64,000 nt of DNA from Chitinophaga sp. XS-30 (GCF_008086345.1 NZ_CP043006.1:2602032-2666031), one strand, 5' to 3'. Shown: positions 1 to 10,131, counted from the first letter of the stretch. Numbers and translations are program-made. Notes: generated from the sequence alone by a model not told the origin.

Positions 1-1284
1 ATATACCATGACCAGGGTGGTCAGCCCCATGAGCAGGGTAGATACCACAAATACCCGCAGCATTGGCTGCATCTCCAGTCCGGAGAATTTGCTGATCACC
101 CAGAAGTAGGAATCGTTGGCGTGGGAGACCGTCATGGAACCGCCGCCCAGCGCCAGCATGCACAACAGCCTGCCCATATCGCTATCCAGCCCAAGGGCCG
201 GCAATAGCGGGAATACGATGGACGCGGCGGTAATCACGGCCACAGAGGAAGAGCCTTGTGCCGTTTTCAGCAATGCGGCCAGCAGAAAGGGAAAGATCAC
301 GCCCAGGTTGCCCAGATGGATGGCATCATTTACATGCGACCCGATATTGGTGGTAGCCAGCACCGCGCCGAATGCGCCGCCTGCGCCGATGATCACGAGG
401 ATGCTGCCGGCTTTTTCAGCGGCTTCCGCTACCAGCCTGCTCATGGTTGCTGTACGGAAAGAACGGATGGACAGCAGTACGCCGATGAACAAGGCGATCA
501 CCGGATCACCCAGCACATGGAAGATCTCCAGTCCCCTCAGCATATTGCCGAAGGTGCCAAGGCCGATCAGCACGATCGGCACCAGTATGGGCAGAAATGC
601 CCTCCACACCGGAATGTCCGGTATATCGATATCTTCCGTTTCCGCTTCCTCCACCTCCTTTACCGGGATCTTTTTGCCCATGAACGATGCCCACCAGCAG
701 CCTGCGATCACGGCCGGAATGGCCACGAGGCCACCGGTAAGGATCAGCCGGCCGATATCCACACCAATGATCCCCGCCGCAGCCGTTGCGCCGGGATGCG
801 GCGGCACCAGGCAATGCACGGCATACAGACCCGAGGCCAGGGATACGGACATCACCAGGATGGAAGCCCCGCTGCGGCGGGCAACCGACTTGTTCAACCC
901 GCTCAGCACAATATATCCGGAATCGCAGAATATAGGCAGGCCAACAATGAAGCCCGTGATGCCCATAGCAGCAGTGACATTCTTTTCTCCTACAAACCTC
1001 AATATCGCTGCGGCCATTACCCGCGTAGCGCCGGTATGCTCGAGGATCACGCCAAGCGTGGTACCGAGCATGATCACGAATCCAAGGCTTTTCAGGATAC
1101 TCCCGAACCCCTCTTTCATAGCGGTGATGATATCCGCAAAAGGAAGCTGAACACCCAATCCCACCACAAAACAGGCCAGGAACAATGCGAAGAAGGCATG
1201 TACGCGGAATTTAACGGTCAGCAGAACGATCAGGCCAATGCCCGCTGCCAGCGAAAGCAGCACCTGTAGGAATGCAGTGCTCAT
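1..1284 (-). CDS. GntP-family gluconate/H+ symporter (3' end cut by window)
   Basis: Inner-membrane proton symporter of the GntP family, which imports gluconate or related sugar acids. On the minus strand an ATG at 1284 opens a frame of 428 codons that runs off the left edge. Family members are about 440-450 residues, so only the last few codons are missing. Recognisable pieces are the N-terminus MSTAFLQVLLSLAAGIGLIV, LPIFCDSGYIVLSGLNKS, PPHPGATAAAGIIGVDIG and TAQGSSSVAVITAAS, separated by many hydrophobic segments. It lies 106 nt downstream of the ROK regulator on the same strand, so the two are probably cotranscribed and the regulator may respond to the imported sugar acid. The family is clear; gluconate specificity is inferred. 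Confidence 0.9.
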   Translation of the reverse strand, partial: MSTAFLQVLLSLAAGIGLIVLLTVKFRVHAFFALFLACFVVGLGVQLPFADIITAMKEGFGSILKSLGFVIMLGTTLGVILEHTGATRVMAAAILRFVGEKNVTAAMGITGFIVGLPIFCDSGYIVLSGLNKSVARRSGASILVMSVSLASGLYAVHCLVPPHPGATAAAGIIGVDIGRLILTGGLVAIPAVIAGCWWASFMGKKIPVKEVEEAETEDIDIPDIPVWRAFLPILVPIVLIGLGTFGNMLRGLEIFHVLGDPVIALFIGVLLSIRSFRTATMSRLVAEAAEKAGSILVIIGAGGAFGAVLATTNIGSHVNDAIHLGNLGVIFPFLLAALLKTAQGSSSVAVITAASIVFPLLPALGLDSDMGRLLCMLALGGGSMTVSHANDSYFWVISKFSGLEMQPMLRVFVVSTLLMGLTTLVMVY

Positions 1285-1390
1285 ACGAATGGTTTATCCG
1301 CACAATATAATATTCCTGCATCGGAATGTATAAGCTGATTTTGATGCAGCAGAGCGGTGGTTACCTGCTTCCCTGTGAACGGGCCCTGTT

Positions 1391-2620
1391 TCATGGAAGC
1401 GACAGCAGCTTGTTCCGCACCAGCAGACAGGCGCCGATAATGCCGGCCCTTTCCCCGAGACGGGAGAGGATCAGCTGGGTATCGTTGTTAACAAGACTTA
1501 AAGAGTATTTATTGATGGCGCTTTTTACCGGCAGGCGGATGTAATCGGCCGTAGTGGAAATACTGCCGCCGAGGACCACCAGCTCCGGGTTAAAGAGGTT
1601 GATGAGCATGGCAATGCCCTTGCCGAGTTTTTCCCCCACTTCCGCGATCAGTTCTATGGCCAGCATATCATCGTTGTTGGCCGCATGAATGATATCCGTC
1701 AGCGTTACCTGTTCCGGCTGTTTGTGTTTGCGCATGACTGCGGAAGAAAACCCTTCTCTCAGCTTTTCCTGGAATTTGCGCAGCAGCGCCTGCCCGGAGG
1801 CTTCCGTTTCCAGGCAACCCTTTTTGCCGCAATGGCAGATCAGCTCGTTGTTGAAGAAAGGGATATGCCCGAACTCACCCGCGAAACCGGACTTGCCATA
1901 ATATAATTGTCCGTTGATAAGGATGCCCAAACCGATACCATGATCATGATTGACGAACAGCACATTCTTTTCGTTGTTGACGGTGCCGCTGCTGAACTCG
2001 CCGTAGGCCATGGCACGGGAATCGTTCTCCAGGAAAGTGCGGATGCCGATGCGGGCTTCGATCACCTTGCTCAGCGGCTCTTCATCGAAATGGAAAAAGC
2101 TGTAGCTGTATCCCGTAGCATAGTTGATACGGCCGGAGAGGTTCACGCCCGCCCCGAGTATCTTCTCCCGGCCTACCGGCAGCTCATCCACGAACTTTGC
2201 CACGATCTTGCACAGCTCATCCAGTGATGGCGCGGTATTCTGCAGATCATACGGCACCTTCTCCACGAACTTCACGAGGTTCTTCTTGAAGTCGAGCAGT
2301 CCCAGGTTAATATGATATTTCTTTACTTCCACGCCGATAAAAAAGCCGGCATCCGGGGCCATGCCATATAAATTAGGCCTGCGGCCGCCGGTACTGTCCA
2401 CTTTACCGTAGTCATGCACCAGCCCTTCCTGCAGCAGTTCATTCAGCAGGTGCGTTACCTTGGGTGTGCTGGCGTTCAGCTCCTTGGCGAGGTCCGCAAT
2501 AGTGGCATTATTGATGTTGGCGAAATAGGCGATGATCTTTTTCTTGAGGCTCAGGTTCTTGTAAGCAACACCACCCAGGTTTTCATTATTTAACTCTTCG
2601 AAGAATGTTGGCTGACTCAT
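1391..2620 (-). CDS. ROK-family transcriptional regulator
   Basis: NagC/XylR-type repressor: an N-terminal winged helix (about residues 20-75, TIADLAKELNASTPKVTHLL) followed by a ROK sugar-kinase-like domain. Visible ROK features are GVNLSGRIN, ENDSRAMAYGE, the signature region GIGLGILINGQLYYGKSG, and the zinc motif CHCGKKGCLE. In this family an intracellular sugar or sugar phosphate usually releases the DNA. I use the ATG at 2620 (MSQPTFFEEL); a GTG at 2665 would add 15 residues rich in Lys, Pro and Leu that do not look like family sequence. It diverges from the plus-strand sugar locus and precedes the GntP gene, so it is the obvious candidate regulator of both. Confidence 0.92.
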   Translation of the reverse strand: MSQPTFFEELNNENLGGVAYKNLSLKKKIIAYFANINNATIADLAKELNASTPKVTHLLNELLQEGLVHDYGKVDSTGGRRPNLYGMAPDAGFFIGVEVKKYHINLGLLDFKKNLVKFVEKVPYDLQNTAPSLDELCKIVAKFVDELPVGREKILGAGVNLSGRINYATGYSYSFFHFDEEPLSKVIEARIGIRTFLENDSRAMAYGEFSSGTVNNEKNVLFVNHDHGIGLGILINGQLYYGKSGFAGEFGHIPFFNNELICHCGKKGCLETEASGQALLRKFQEKLREGFSSAVMRKHKQPEQVTLTDIIHAANNDDMLAIELIAEVGEKLGKGIAMLINLFNPELVVLGGSISTTADYIRLPVKSAINKYSLSLVNNDTQLILSRLGERAGIIGACLLVRNKLLSLP

Positions 2621-3113
2621 CAGGGGGAGAGGAGGTTTTTTTAAAAAGTTTTTTGCCGATGTCACAATTATTAAACGTATCGTCTACACAAAGATAATCT
2701 TTTTAAAAAAAATTAAAAACAAATTCTTCTAAAACCTGCATTTTATATGTTTTCCCTGGTATCTGATCGATGACTGCCCAATGAGGTAATGGTATTTTCA
2801 ATTATGAGGCTACTTTTAATAATATTCGGGTTAATTATTTTGAAGTTAGAAAAAATAATTAAAAAGTACTTGTCTTTTAGTAAAAAATATTCTTATTTAG
2901 AGGAATCATTTTAAATATTTGGATCACACAACCTACATCTGAATATTATTACACGGGAGAGGAACAATTAATACGCAAACAATACAAGGCAAAACGGAGA
3001 CGGATATACGCAAACATCAATCGATCTTCCTTCAAAGCTGATGATAGGGCTGTTTATAACGGCCGGGGCATTTTTTGCCCGGAATTATTTGAACAACACG
3101 TAACGAATTACGC
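2621..3113. other. AT-rich divergent intergenic region
   Basis: About 490 nt separate the ROK gene from the divergent FAD oxidoreductase; no gene is seen. Besides the minus-strand promoter at 2689-2723 it holds a hairpin at 3063-3082 (CCGGGGCA, T5 loop, TGCCCGG with one bulge). A perfect small hairpin CGTAA-CGAA-TTACG at 3099-3112 abuts the plus-strand ATG at 3114. I found no exact TAnnTTTG box on the plus strand. Operators for the ROK protein would be expected here, but I could not identify one. Confidence 0.5.
2689..2723 (-). promoter_or_regulatory. Bacteroidota-type promoter of the ROK gene
   Basis: Read on the minus strand, TATCTTTG (2696-2689) matches the TAnnTTTG -7 element exactly. 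A TTTG at 2723-2720 lies 23 nt upstream, at the long end of the usual spacing. The predicted transcript start near 2682 allows either the GTG (2665) or the ATG (2620) start. Confidence 0.55.
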
Positions 3114-4976
3114 ATGCAGAAACGTACGCAGCTATTACTGGTATTCAGCCTGTTTTTCTCTACAGTGAGCGCACAGCAGCAGGTGGACCTGCTGATCGTT
3201 GGCGGCGGCGCCAGCGGTACAACGGCAGGGATCCAGGCTGCAAGGATGGGCACCCGTACATTAATTATAGAGGAAACGGACTGGCTGGGCGGAATGCTGA
3301 CGGCCGCAGGCGTTTCCGCCATAGATGGCAATCACCGCATGCCCTCCGGTCTCTGGGGGGAATTCCGCCGGCATCTTTATGATCATTACGGTGGCGCAAA
3401 AGCAGTATTCACCGGCTGGGTAAGCAATACACTCTTCGAACCGCATATAGGCAATCAGATACTCAAGCAGATGGTGGCCGCGGAAAAACTGCTGGAAGTA
3501 AAATACCGGACGAAATGGACGGCCATCCGCCGCGCCGGCAGCTATTGGCAGGTGACCGTGCAGCAAGGCAAAAAACAATCGGTCATCGAAGCAAAACTGG
3601 TGATCGATGCGACCGAACTGGGTGATGTAATGGCGGCCGCAGGCGCAAAATATGACATCGGGATGGACAGCCGCCACGAAACCGGCGAAGCGCAGGCGCC
3701 TGAACAGGCGAACGATATCATCCAGGACCTGACCTATGTTGTGGTGCTGAAGGATTACGGCAAGGGGGCCGACAAAACGATCCCCAAACCCGCAGGTTAC
3801 GATCCTTCCCTGTTCGCCCGCTGCTGCGACGTGTCAGACCCGGCTTCGTTCGACTCCCCGGATAACAACTGCCATCATATGATGCAGTATGGCCGTCTGC
3901 CGAACAACAAATACATGATCAACTGGCCGAAGCACGGCAATGACTATTACCTCAACATTATTGAACATACCCGGGAACAAAGGGAAGCGGCGCTTGAAGC
4001 CGCCAAACTGCACAGTCTGCGTTTTGTCTACTACCTGCAAACAGCGCTGGGCTACAAAAACCTGGGCATTGCGGATGATGAGTTCCCAACAAAAGACAGG
4101 TTGCCGATGATCCCCTATCACCGCGAATCCCGCCGCGTAAAAGGAGAAGCGCAGCTGACCGTGAATCATGTATCCAGACCGTACGACCAGCCGGAAGCGC
4201 TGTATCGTACAGGCATTGCCGTTGGTGACTATACCATCGATCATCATCACGATAAAAATGAGTCCGCGCCGAAGATCGACTTCGTGAAGATCCGTGTGCC
4301 TTCCTATAATGTACCGGTGGGCAGCCTTATCCCGAAAGGAGTGAATGGGCTGATCGTCGCGGAAAAAAGCATCAGCGTCACCAATATCGTCAACGGCGCT
4401 ACCCGCCTTCAGCCGGTGGTGCTGGGCATCGGGCAGGCTTCCGGCGCACTGGCGGCATTGGCACTGCAAAAGCAGGTGCAGCCCAGGGAGGTGGCTATCC
4501 GGGAAGTACAGCAGGCTTTGCTGGATGCCAAAGCATACATCATGCCTTTCATCGATGTGCAAAGCACAGACCCGCATTTCGCCGCCATCCAGCGTATCGG
4601 CGCTACGGGCATCCTGAAAGGAGCGGGCGTGCCGTTCAAATGGGCGAACCAGACCTGGTTCTATCCTGACCGCAAACTCAGCGGTTATGAACTGGCGGAA
4701 GGGTTGCGGCCTTACTTCGAACCGTTGCGCAACTATTGGGGCGCTTCCGGTGATCCGCTCACCCTGCAATACCTGGTGGAGCTTTTCAACCATGCGGGTG
4801 TGAAAATAACATGGCAACAGATACAGGGCGACTGGCAAAAACTTTTGCTGAAAGGTCAGCCTGCAGAAAATATGGAACTGGACCGCCGCAGCGCTGCGGT
4901 ATTGACAGACCATTACCTGCAGCCATTCCGGCGGCCGGTGGATGTCAGGGGCAGTCTCGTAAAAGCTCCCGAATAA
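3114..4976 (+). CDS. Secreted FAD-dependent oxidoreductase (FAD_oxidored type)
   Basis: 620 residues with a signal peptide (about 1-20, cleaved after a Ser-Ala motif) followed at once by a dinucleotide-binding fold. VDLLIVGGGASG carries the FAD-binding glycine pattern near residues 24-35, then an acidic strand end (LIIEETDWLGG). The long C-terminal part, with KDRLPMIPYHRESRR and NIVNGATRLQPVVLGIGQASG, fits the FAD_oxidored (PF12831) group common beside SusC/SusD pairs. It would oxidise or rearrange a sugar-derived substrate in the periplasm; the reaction is unknown. First gene of the plus-strand run, 132 nt before susC. Confident on family, not on substrate. Confidence 0.88.
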   Translation: MQKRTQLLLVFSLFFSTVSAQQQVDLLIVGGGASGTTAGIQAARMGTRTLIIEETDWLGGMLTAAGVSAIDGNHRMPSGLWGEFRRHLYDHYGGAKAVFTGWVSNTLFEPHIGNQILKQMVAAEKLLEVKYRTKWTAIRRAGSYWQVTVQQGKKQSVIEAKLVIDATELGDVMAAAGAKYDIGMDSRHETGEAQAPEQANDIIQDLTYVVVLKDYGKGADKTIPKPAGYDPSLFARCCDVSDPASFDSPDNNCHHMMQYGRLPNNKYMINWPKHGNDYYLNIIEHTREQREAALEAAKLHSLRFVYYLQTALGYKNLGIADDEFPTKDRLPMIPYHRESRRVKGEAQLTVNHVSRPYDQPEALYRTGIAVGDYTIDHHHDKNESAPKIDFVKIRVPSYNVPVGSLIPKGVNGLIVAEKSISVTNIVNGATRLQPVVLGIGQASGALAALALQKQVQPREVAIREVQQALLDAKAYIMPFIDVQSTDPHFAAIQRIGATGILKGAGVPFKWANQTWFYPDRKLSGYELAEGLRPYFEPLRNYWGASGDPLTLQYLVELFNHAGVKITWQQIQGDWQKLLLKGQPAENMELDRRSAAVLTDHYLQPFRRPVDVRGSLVKAPE

Positions 4977-5004
4977 ATACGGAGAAAGAACCAATCATTC
5001 CGTT

Positions 5005-5045
5005 CACCGGAGCAGTGGTAAAGCACACCACGCTCCTCCGGTGTG
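5005..5045 (+). promoter_or_regulatory. Intercistronic hairpin before susC
   Basis: GGAGC-A-GTGG (5009-5018) pairs with CCAC-GCTCC (5028-5036), nine pairs with one bulged A and a nine-base loop. Flanking CACCGG/CCGGTG can extend it. There is no U-tract, so it is more likely an RNA processing or stability element than a terminator. Confidence 0.45.
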
Positions 5046-5108
5046 CGCGATCTATGCAACGCAATACAATTTTTCAATAAATCTCTACTCACCTAATCTA
5101 ATTGTTTT

Positions 5109-8100
5109 ATGGAGTTTTTATCAATCAAAAGGAACATGGGACGATGGCTGATATGCATGGCGATGCTGATTGCGCCGGCCCTCGCTACCTATGCGCAATC
5201 CGGCGCCGTCAGCGGTACGGTGACCGATGATCAGGGAGGCCCGCTGCCGGGTGTTACGGTGCAGATCAAAGGCACCTCACAAGGCACAAAGACCGATGTA
5301 TTCGGTAAATTCTCCCTTTCGCTGACCAACTCGCCGGCCACGCTTGTATTTAGCTTTATCGGTTATGAGACAAAAGAAATTACGACCACCGCGGTGGAAA
5401 ATCTGACCATTAAGCTCGGTGAAACGGCCAGTGGCCTGAATGAAGTGGTGGTGATCGGTTACGGTACGCAGAAACGCCAGAATGTGATCGGTTCTGCGGT
5501 ACAGATAGGCAGCGACCAGATCAAACAGGCGCCGGTAATGAACATTACCAATGCCCTGTCCGGCCGCCTGCCGGGTTTAACTACCCTGCAGCAATCCGGC
5601 CGCCCCGGTGCTGATGATGCCACGCTCCGCATCCGCGGTGTGGGCACATTCAGCGGCAACCAGGGCCCGCTTGTAGTGGTAGACGGTGTTCCCCGTCCGA
5701 ATTTCTCCGGCATGGACCCTAACGAGATAGAGACCATCACCCTGTTGAAGGACGCGGTATCCACAGCCGTATATGGTTTGCAGGCTGCCAACGGCATCAT
5801 CCTCATCACTACCAAACGCGGTAAAGTGCAAAAGCCCACGATCACTTATGACGGTGGCGTAACCATGAGCCAGAACACCCGCTTCCCGAAATTCCTCAAC
5901 GGTCCGGATTACATGACCTGGTACAACAGAGGCACGGATATGGATAACGATTACCATGAGCATACCGGCGGCGATCCTGTTCCCTACATCTATTCCCAGG
6001 AACAGATAGAAGCGGTGCGCAATGGCACCAATACGAATCCTTTGCTGGGTAATACCGACTGGGTGGGTAAACTGGTAGGCCGCAATGCTTTCTCCCAGAA
6101 CCACGCCCTCAGTGTAAGAGGCGGTACGGAAAAAGTAAAGTACTTCGCCAACATCGGTATGCTGGACCAGGATGGTGTGGTTGAAAATACCGGCTTCAAA
6201 CGATATAACGTCCGTACTAATTTAGATGCCCAGCTGAATGATGTGTTCTCTGTGGCATTAGACCTCTCCGTCCGCCAGCAGAACACCCGCACACCGGGCA
6301 TTTCCCCGGATAACACGGCTTACCTCAACCCGTTCTACCAGGCGGTGCGCATGCTGCCCAACCTGCCGGAATATGCACCGAACGGCTTGCCTGTTGCCTA
6401 TAACAGTAACGCAGGCTGGGTAAACCCGATCGCCTCCGTGCAGCAGTCAGGTTATCAGCGCCAGCAGTCCAATATCTTTCAGGGTAACATCACGCTGAAA
6501 GCGAAAATTCCCTGGGTAGAGGGCCTGGAAGCGAAATTGCTGACGGCTTACGATAAAACAAGTAGTGAAAATAAAGGCTGGACAACGCCCTATAGCCTGA
6601 TGGGCCGTGCCAGGGACCAGGTGAGCGGCGATTATGTGATGCTGACCACCGTTCCGGGTATCACCAAAACCACGCTGCGCCAGTCATTCTCCCAGAATAA
6701 CCGGCAGACGTTCCAGCCCAGTATTACTTATAACCGCACTTTCAATAAAGACCATGAAGTAAGCGTACTGGCCCTGTATGAATGGTCGCAATACAACAGC
6801 AACCTGTTCTCCACCGGCGCCAGCAACTTTCCGCTGACGGATATTCACGAGATCAATTTCGGCAGCTCTGCTACGGAAGACTTTATCAGTCCTACCGGCA
6901 GCAGCACCGTAGATTCCAGAGCAGGTTACGTAGGCCGTATCAACTATGCTTACAAGGGAAAATATCTCTTTGAAGTAGTTACCCGTTACGATGCTTCTAT
7001 CAACTTTGCGCCGGAATACCGCTGGAATGCTTTCCCCGCGGTTGCTGCAGGCTGGATCGTGAGCAAGGAAGATTTCTTTGAGAAAGCCAGCGATGTGATA
7101 GACTTCCTGAAAGTAAAGGCATCCTGGGGTAAGGCCGGTAACGACGCCATCGGGAGGTTCACTTATCTGCAGACCTATCAGCTGACATCCGATCCGGTGA
7201 TGGTGATCGGCGGAAAACCCGCGAACGCCATCTATACCAGCGCACCACCTTATCCAACCGTAACCTGGGAAACGTCTACCATGACCAACGTTGGTTTTGA
7301 ATCTAATTTCCTGAAAGGAAAACTTGGATTTGATTTTGAGTGGTTCTACAAGCTGACCAACGACATCCTTGCTTCACAGGCAAACCTCTATCCGCTGTCC
7401 AATGGCGGTTACAACCCGAGCGCGGTGAACTACGGCATTATGGACAACCGCGGCTTCGATCTGCAGATCCGCCACAATAACACGATCGGTAAATTGGAGT
7501 ATGGCGTTACCGGTAACTTCAACTGGGCGCGCAACAAGATCATCCGCCTGGATGAAAGCAGCTCGCTGCCGGAATGGATGCGCCGTGTAGGCAAACCGTA
7601 TGGTACCAAGTTCGGTTTCCAGGCAGACGGTATGTACCAGACCTGGGAAGAAGCCCGCAATGGTTCTTCTCCCGCCGCTGGCGTGATCGCTCCCGGTTTC
7701 TTCAAATACAGGGATATCAATGGCGACGGCCGCATTACCCGTACGGATGACTTCGTAGAGATCGGCCGCAGCAACCTGCCCGAGATCATGTACGGTCTGA
7801 ACCTCTACCTGAAATATGCCGGCTTCGATTTCTCCGCATTGCTGCAGGGCGCCGCATTGAGCAGTGTAAACCTCGCCGGCACTTACGAAGGTTCCAGCGG
7901 TACCAGCGGCGTAGATGATAATACACCGTTTACCCGTGCCTTCTACGGTTATGGCAACTCCCCGTATTTCCTCGTGGAAAACGCCTGGACGCCGGATAAC
8001 CCGAACGCCGAGTTCCCCCGTCTCTCTGCCTACAAGGCACAGCTGACCGCGCATAACGCGCACATCAACTCCGGCTGGGTACGCGATGGTTCCTACCTCC

Positions 8101-8306
8101 GCCTCAAATCCATGCAGCTGGGTTATAATGTGCCGCAGCAATTGCTGAACCGTGCCAACATCCAGTCGCTGCGTGTGTTCGTGACCGGTTACAACCTGGC
8201 GACCTGGGACAAGCTGAAATACCTCGATCCGGAAATGCCGAACGTGAACAACGGTTTCTATCCGCAGCAAAGGATGTTTTCCGCAGGCGTAAACCTTTCA
8301 TTATAA
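5109..8306 (+). CDS. SusC-like TonB-dependent outer-membrane receptor
   Basis: 1065 residues. A signal peptide ends near TYAQ (about residue 29). A carboxypeptidase-regulatory-like beta-sandwich follows (about 31-110, GTVTDDQGGPLPGVTVQIKG). Then comes the TonB plug (about 115-235) with the SusC hallmarks NEVVVIGYGTQKRQNV and TVLLKDAVSTAVYGLQAANG-like text, and a 22-strand barrel ending in MFSAGVNLSL. It forms the energised outer-membrane pore that works with the SusD lipoprotein 13 nt downstream to import an oligosaccharide. The N-terminus has no STN domain, so there is no sign of anti-sigma signalling. The start is ATG 5109; an internal ATG nine codons later is also possible. Confidence 0.97.
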   Translation: MEFLSIKRNMGRWLICMAMLIAPALATYAQSGAVSGTVTDDQGGPLPGVTVQIKGTSQGTKTDVFGKFSLSLTNSPATLVFSFIGYETKEITTTAVENLTIKLGETASGLNEVVVIGYGTQKRQNVIGSAVQIGSDQIKQAPVMNITNALSGRLPGLTTLQQSGRPGADDATLRIRGVGTFSGNQGPLVVVDGVPRPNFSGMDPNEIETITLLKDAVSTAVYGLQAANGIILITTKRGKVQKPTITYDGGVTMSQNTRFPKFLNGPDYMTWYNRGTDMDNDYHEHTGGDPVPYIYSQEQIEAVRNGTNTNPLLGNTDWVGKLVGRNAFSQNHALSVRGGTEKVKYFANIGMLDQDGVVENTGFKRYNVRTNLDAQLNDVFSVALDLSVRQQNTRTPGISPDNTAYLNPFYQAVRMLPNLPEYAPNGLPVAYNSNAGWVNPIASVQQSGYQRQQSNIFQGNITLKAKIPWVEGLEAKLLTAYDKTSSENKGWTTPYSLMGRARDQVSGDYVMLTTVPGITKTTLRQSFSQNNRQTFQPSITYNRTFNKDHEVSVLALYEWSQYNSNLFSTGASNFPLTDIHEINFGSSATEDFISPTGSSTVDSRAGYVGRINYAYKGKYLFEVVTRYDASINFAPEYRWNAFPAVAAGWIVSKEDFFEKASDVIDFLKVKASWGKAGNDAIGRFTYLQTYQLTSDPVMVIGGKPANAIYTSAPPYPTVTWETSTMTNVGFESNFLKGKLGFDFEWFYKLTNDILASQANLYPLSNGGYNPSAVNYGIMDNRGFDLQIRHNNTIGKLEYGVTGNFNWARNKIIRLDESSSLPEWMRRVGKPYGTKFGFQADGMYQTWEEARNGSSPAAGVIAPGFFKYRDINGDGRITRTDDFVEIGRSNLPEIMYGLNLYLKYAGFDFSALLQGAALSSVNLAGTYEGSSGTSGVDDNTPFTRAFYGYGNSPYFLVENAWTPDNPNAEFPRLSAYKAQLTAHNAHINSGWVRDGSYLRLKSMQLGYNVPQQLLNRANIQSLRVFVTGYNLATWDKLKYLDPEMPNVNNGFYPQQRMFSAGVNLSL

Positions 8307-8319
8307 AAAGTACACAGCG

Positions 8320-10026
8320 ATGATCAAGATATCTTCAAGAATACAGAAATCACTTTTACTCGCCGGCATCGTGATGGCATCGCACGGCTGTAAAATAGAC
8401 ATAGCGCCAACGGACAGGTACACGGAAGAAGCGATATGGAAGAACCCTTCCAATATGGAGCTGTACGTGAATGGCCTGTACGCTGAATTCCAGACCTTCA
8501 AGTTCGGACAGTTCCCCATCGGGTACAGCAATGCTACCGATGCGCTGACGGACATCATGAAATATACTTCCTCCACTGCAGGCAACGGTACAGTGAACAT
8601 CCTGGCCACAGATGCCAGTCGTGTTAACGCCGCCGGTCCGCAGCTGAACTACTGGCAATCTGCCTACACCCGCATCCGCCGCATCAATGAATTCATCGAT
8701 GGTTTGCGTAAATATGCGATAGTGAGCGATGCGGAAAAGGACCAGTACGAAGCAGAAGCCCGTTTTGTTCGCGGCTACGTGTACTTCTGGCTGGTGAAAC
8801 TGCACGGCAGCGTGATCATCATGGATGATATTTCCAAGCATACGGTGAAAGACAATCCCCGTTCCAGCGAAGAAGATTGCTGGAAATTCATTGCGGCGGA
8901 TTTTGCCTATGCTGCGGATATACTGCCTCCGGCACAACCTGCCGCAAGGACAGGCCGCGCTACCAAAGGCGCCGCTTACGGCATGCTGGCCCGTACCTGG
9001 CTATATGCCGCGTCCATCGCCAAGTTCGATCGCAAACAGTTCAATGACGACCCGCTGACCGGTGTGCCCGAGGCCAATGCCCAGGCATATTATAAAAATG
9101 CTTCGGATGCAGCAGGGGAAGTGATCAAGCTGGCCAACGAAGGTTATTACGAGCTGGAATCAGATTTCACGGCGCTCTTCACCAACAAAAATTCCAAAGA
9201 AGCAGTATTCAAACTGGATTTCGTAGCGCCGCAGTTCACCCATCAGTATGACCTCGGTTTCACCCCTCCGGGAGATGTGCCGGGCCAGTGCCTCGTGTAC
9301 GGTGTACCAACGGCTGAGCTGGTTGATGAATTTGAAATGAGCGATGGTACCAGATTCTCCTGGAGCAATCCCGCTCAGGCCGCCGATCCATATGCCAACC
9401 GCGAGCCGCGTTTTTATGGCACTATACTCTACAACGGCGCTTCCTGGAAGAGCAGAACGATCAATACCACTCCCGGCAGCGCAACGGAAGGGATCATGGA
9501 GTATGGCGTTTCCACGGAACCGCGCAAAACCGTTACCGGCTACTATGTGCGCAAAATGCTGGACCAGAGCAATACCAACTTCATTCAGAACAAAAGCACA
9601 CAGCCCTGGATGGAAATGCGTTATGCGGAAGTGTTGCTGATCGACGCGGAAGCAAAAGCCAATATGAATGATGTGAACGGCGCGCAAACTTCCCTGAATG
9701 CCCTGCGTAACAAACGTGGTTTGCCGAACACCCCGGCCAGCACTCCGGCGCAGCTGCAGACCGCCATTGAGCATGAAAGGAAAGTGGAGCTGGCATTTGA
9801 AGGCCACCGTTACTGGGATCTCCGCCGCTGGCGTAAAGCGCATACCGTGCTGGACGATGTGCGCTTCTCCGGCCACAGGGTTACCGCCGAAGGTGCAGGC
9901 TTCAAATATGAAGTGGTGAGCGCGGATAATGCAGACCGTGAATTCGATCCGGCCATGTACTATATGCCGATCATCGTCAATGAATTGCAGAACAACGATG
10001 CTCTTGATCAGATCAAGGGCTGGTAG
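8320..10026 (+). CDS. SusD/RagB-like glycan-binding surface lipoprotein
   Basis: 568 residues. A lipoprotein signal ends in ASHGC (Cys near residue 24). The rest fits the RagB/SusD fold: an N-terminal TPR-like part (NEFIDGLRKYAIVSDAEK, AEARFVRGYVYFWLVKLHG) and the C-terminal hallmark ELAFEGHRYWDLRRWRKA. Lying directly behind susC it forms the lid of the SusCD importer and determines which glycan is captured. Translation is probably linked to susC, as only 13 nt separate them. Sequence alone does not show the ligand. Confidence 0.97.
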   Translation: MIKISSRIQKSLLLAGIVMASHGCKIDIAPTDRYTEEAIWKNPSNMELYVNGLYAEFQTFKFGQFPIGYSNATDALTDIMKYTSSTAGNGTVNILATDASRVNAAGPQLNYWQSAYTRIRRINEFIDGLRKYAIVSDAEKDQYEAEARFVRGYVYFWLVKLHGSVIIMDDISKHTVKDNPRSSEEDCWKFIAADFAYAADILPPAQPAARTGRATKGAAYGMLARTWLYAASIAKFDRKQFNDDPLTGVPEANAQAYYKNASDAAGEVIKLANEGYYELESDFTALFTNKNSKEAVFKLDFVAPQFTHQYDLGFTPPGDVPGQCLVYGVPTAELVDEFEMSDGTRFSWSNPAQAADPYANREPRFYGTILYNGASWKSRTINTTPGSATEGIMEYGVSTEPRKTVTGYYVRKMLDQSNTNFIQNKSTQPWMEMRYAEVLLIDAEAKANMNDVNGAQTSLNALRNKRGLPNTPASTPAQLQTAIEHERKVELAFEGHRYWDLRRWRKAHTVLDDVRFSGHRVTAEGAGFKYEVVSADNADREFDPAMYYMPIIVNELQNNDALDQIKGW

Positions 10027-10067
10027 CCGCCGCTGTTCATAACCAGTATCAACCTTTTCATTATTAT

Positions 10068-10131
10068 CAGATGAAGCCGGTATCCAAGGCTCCATCCGGC
10101 CCGTAAAAATTTAAAAAAATAAACGGATGAA
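10068..10131 (+). repeat. Start-site hairpin element, copy A (before 10127)
   Basis: GATGAAGCC (10070-10078) pairs with GGCTCCATC (10088-10096), eight pairs with one A-C mismatch. GGCCCGTAAAA and an A-rich stretch follow, then CGGATG (10124-10129) containing the start codon. CATCCG (10093-10098) is also perfectly complementary to that CGGATG across a 25-nt loop, so the two pairings exclude each other. Confidence 0.7.

Noticed and set aside
506-814. 102-codon minus-strand frame inside the GntP gene
   Set aside because: Same strand but a different reading frame from the GntP protein, whose frame is open from 1284 to the left edge.
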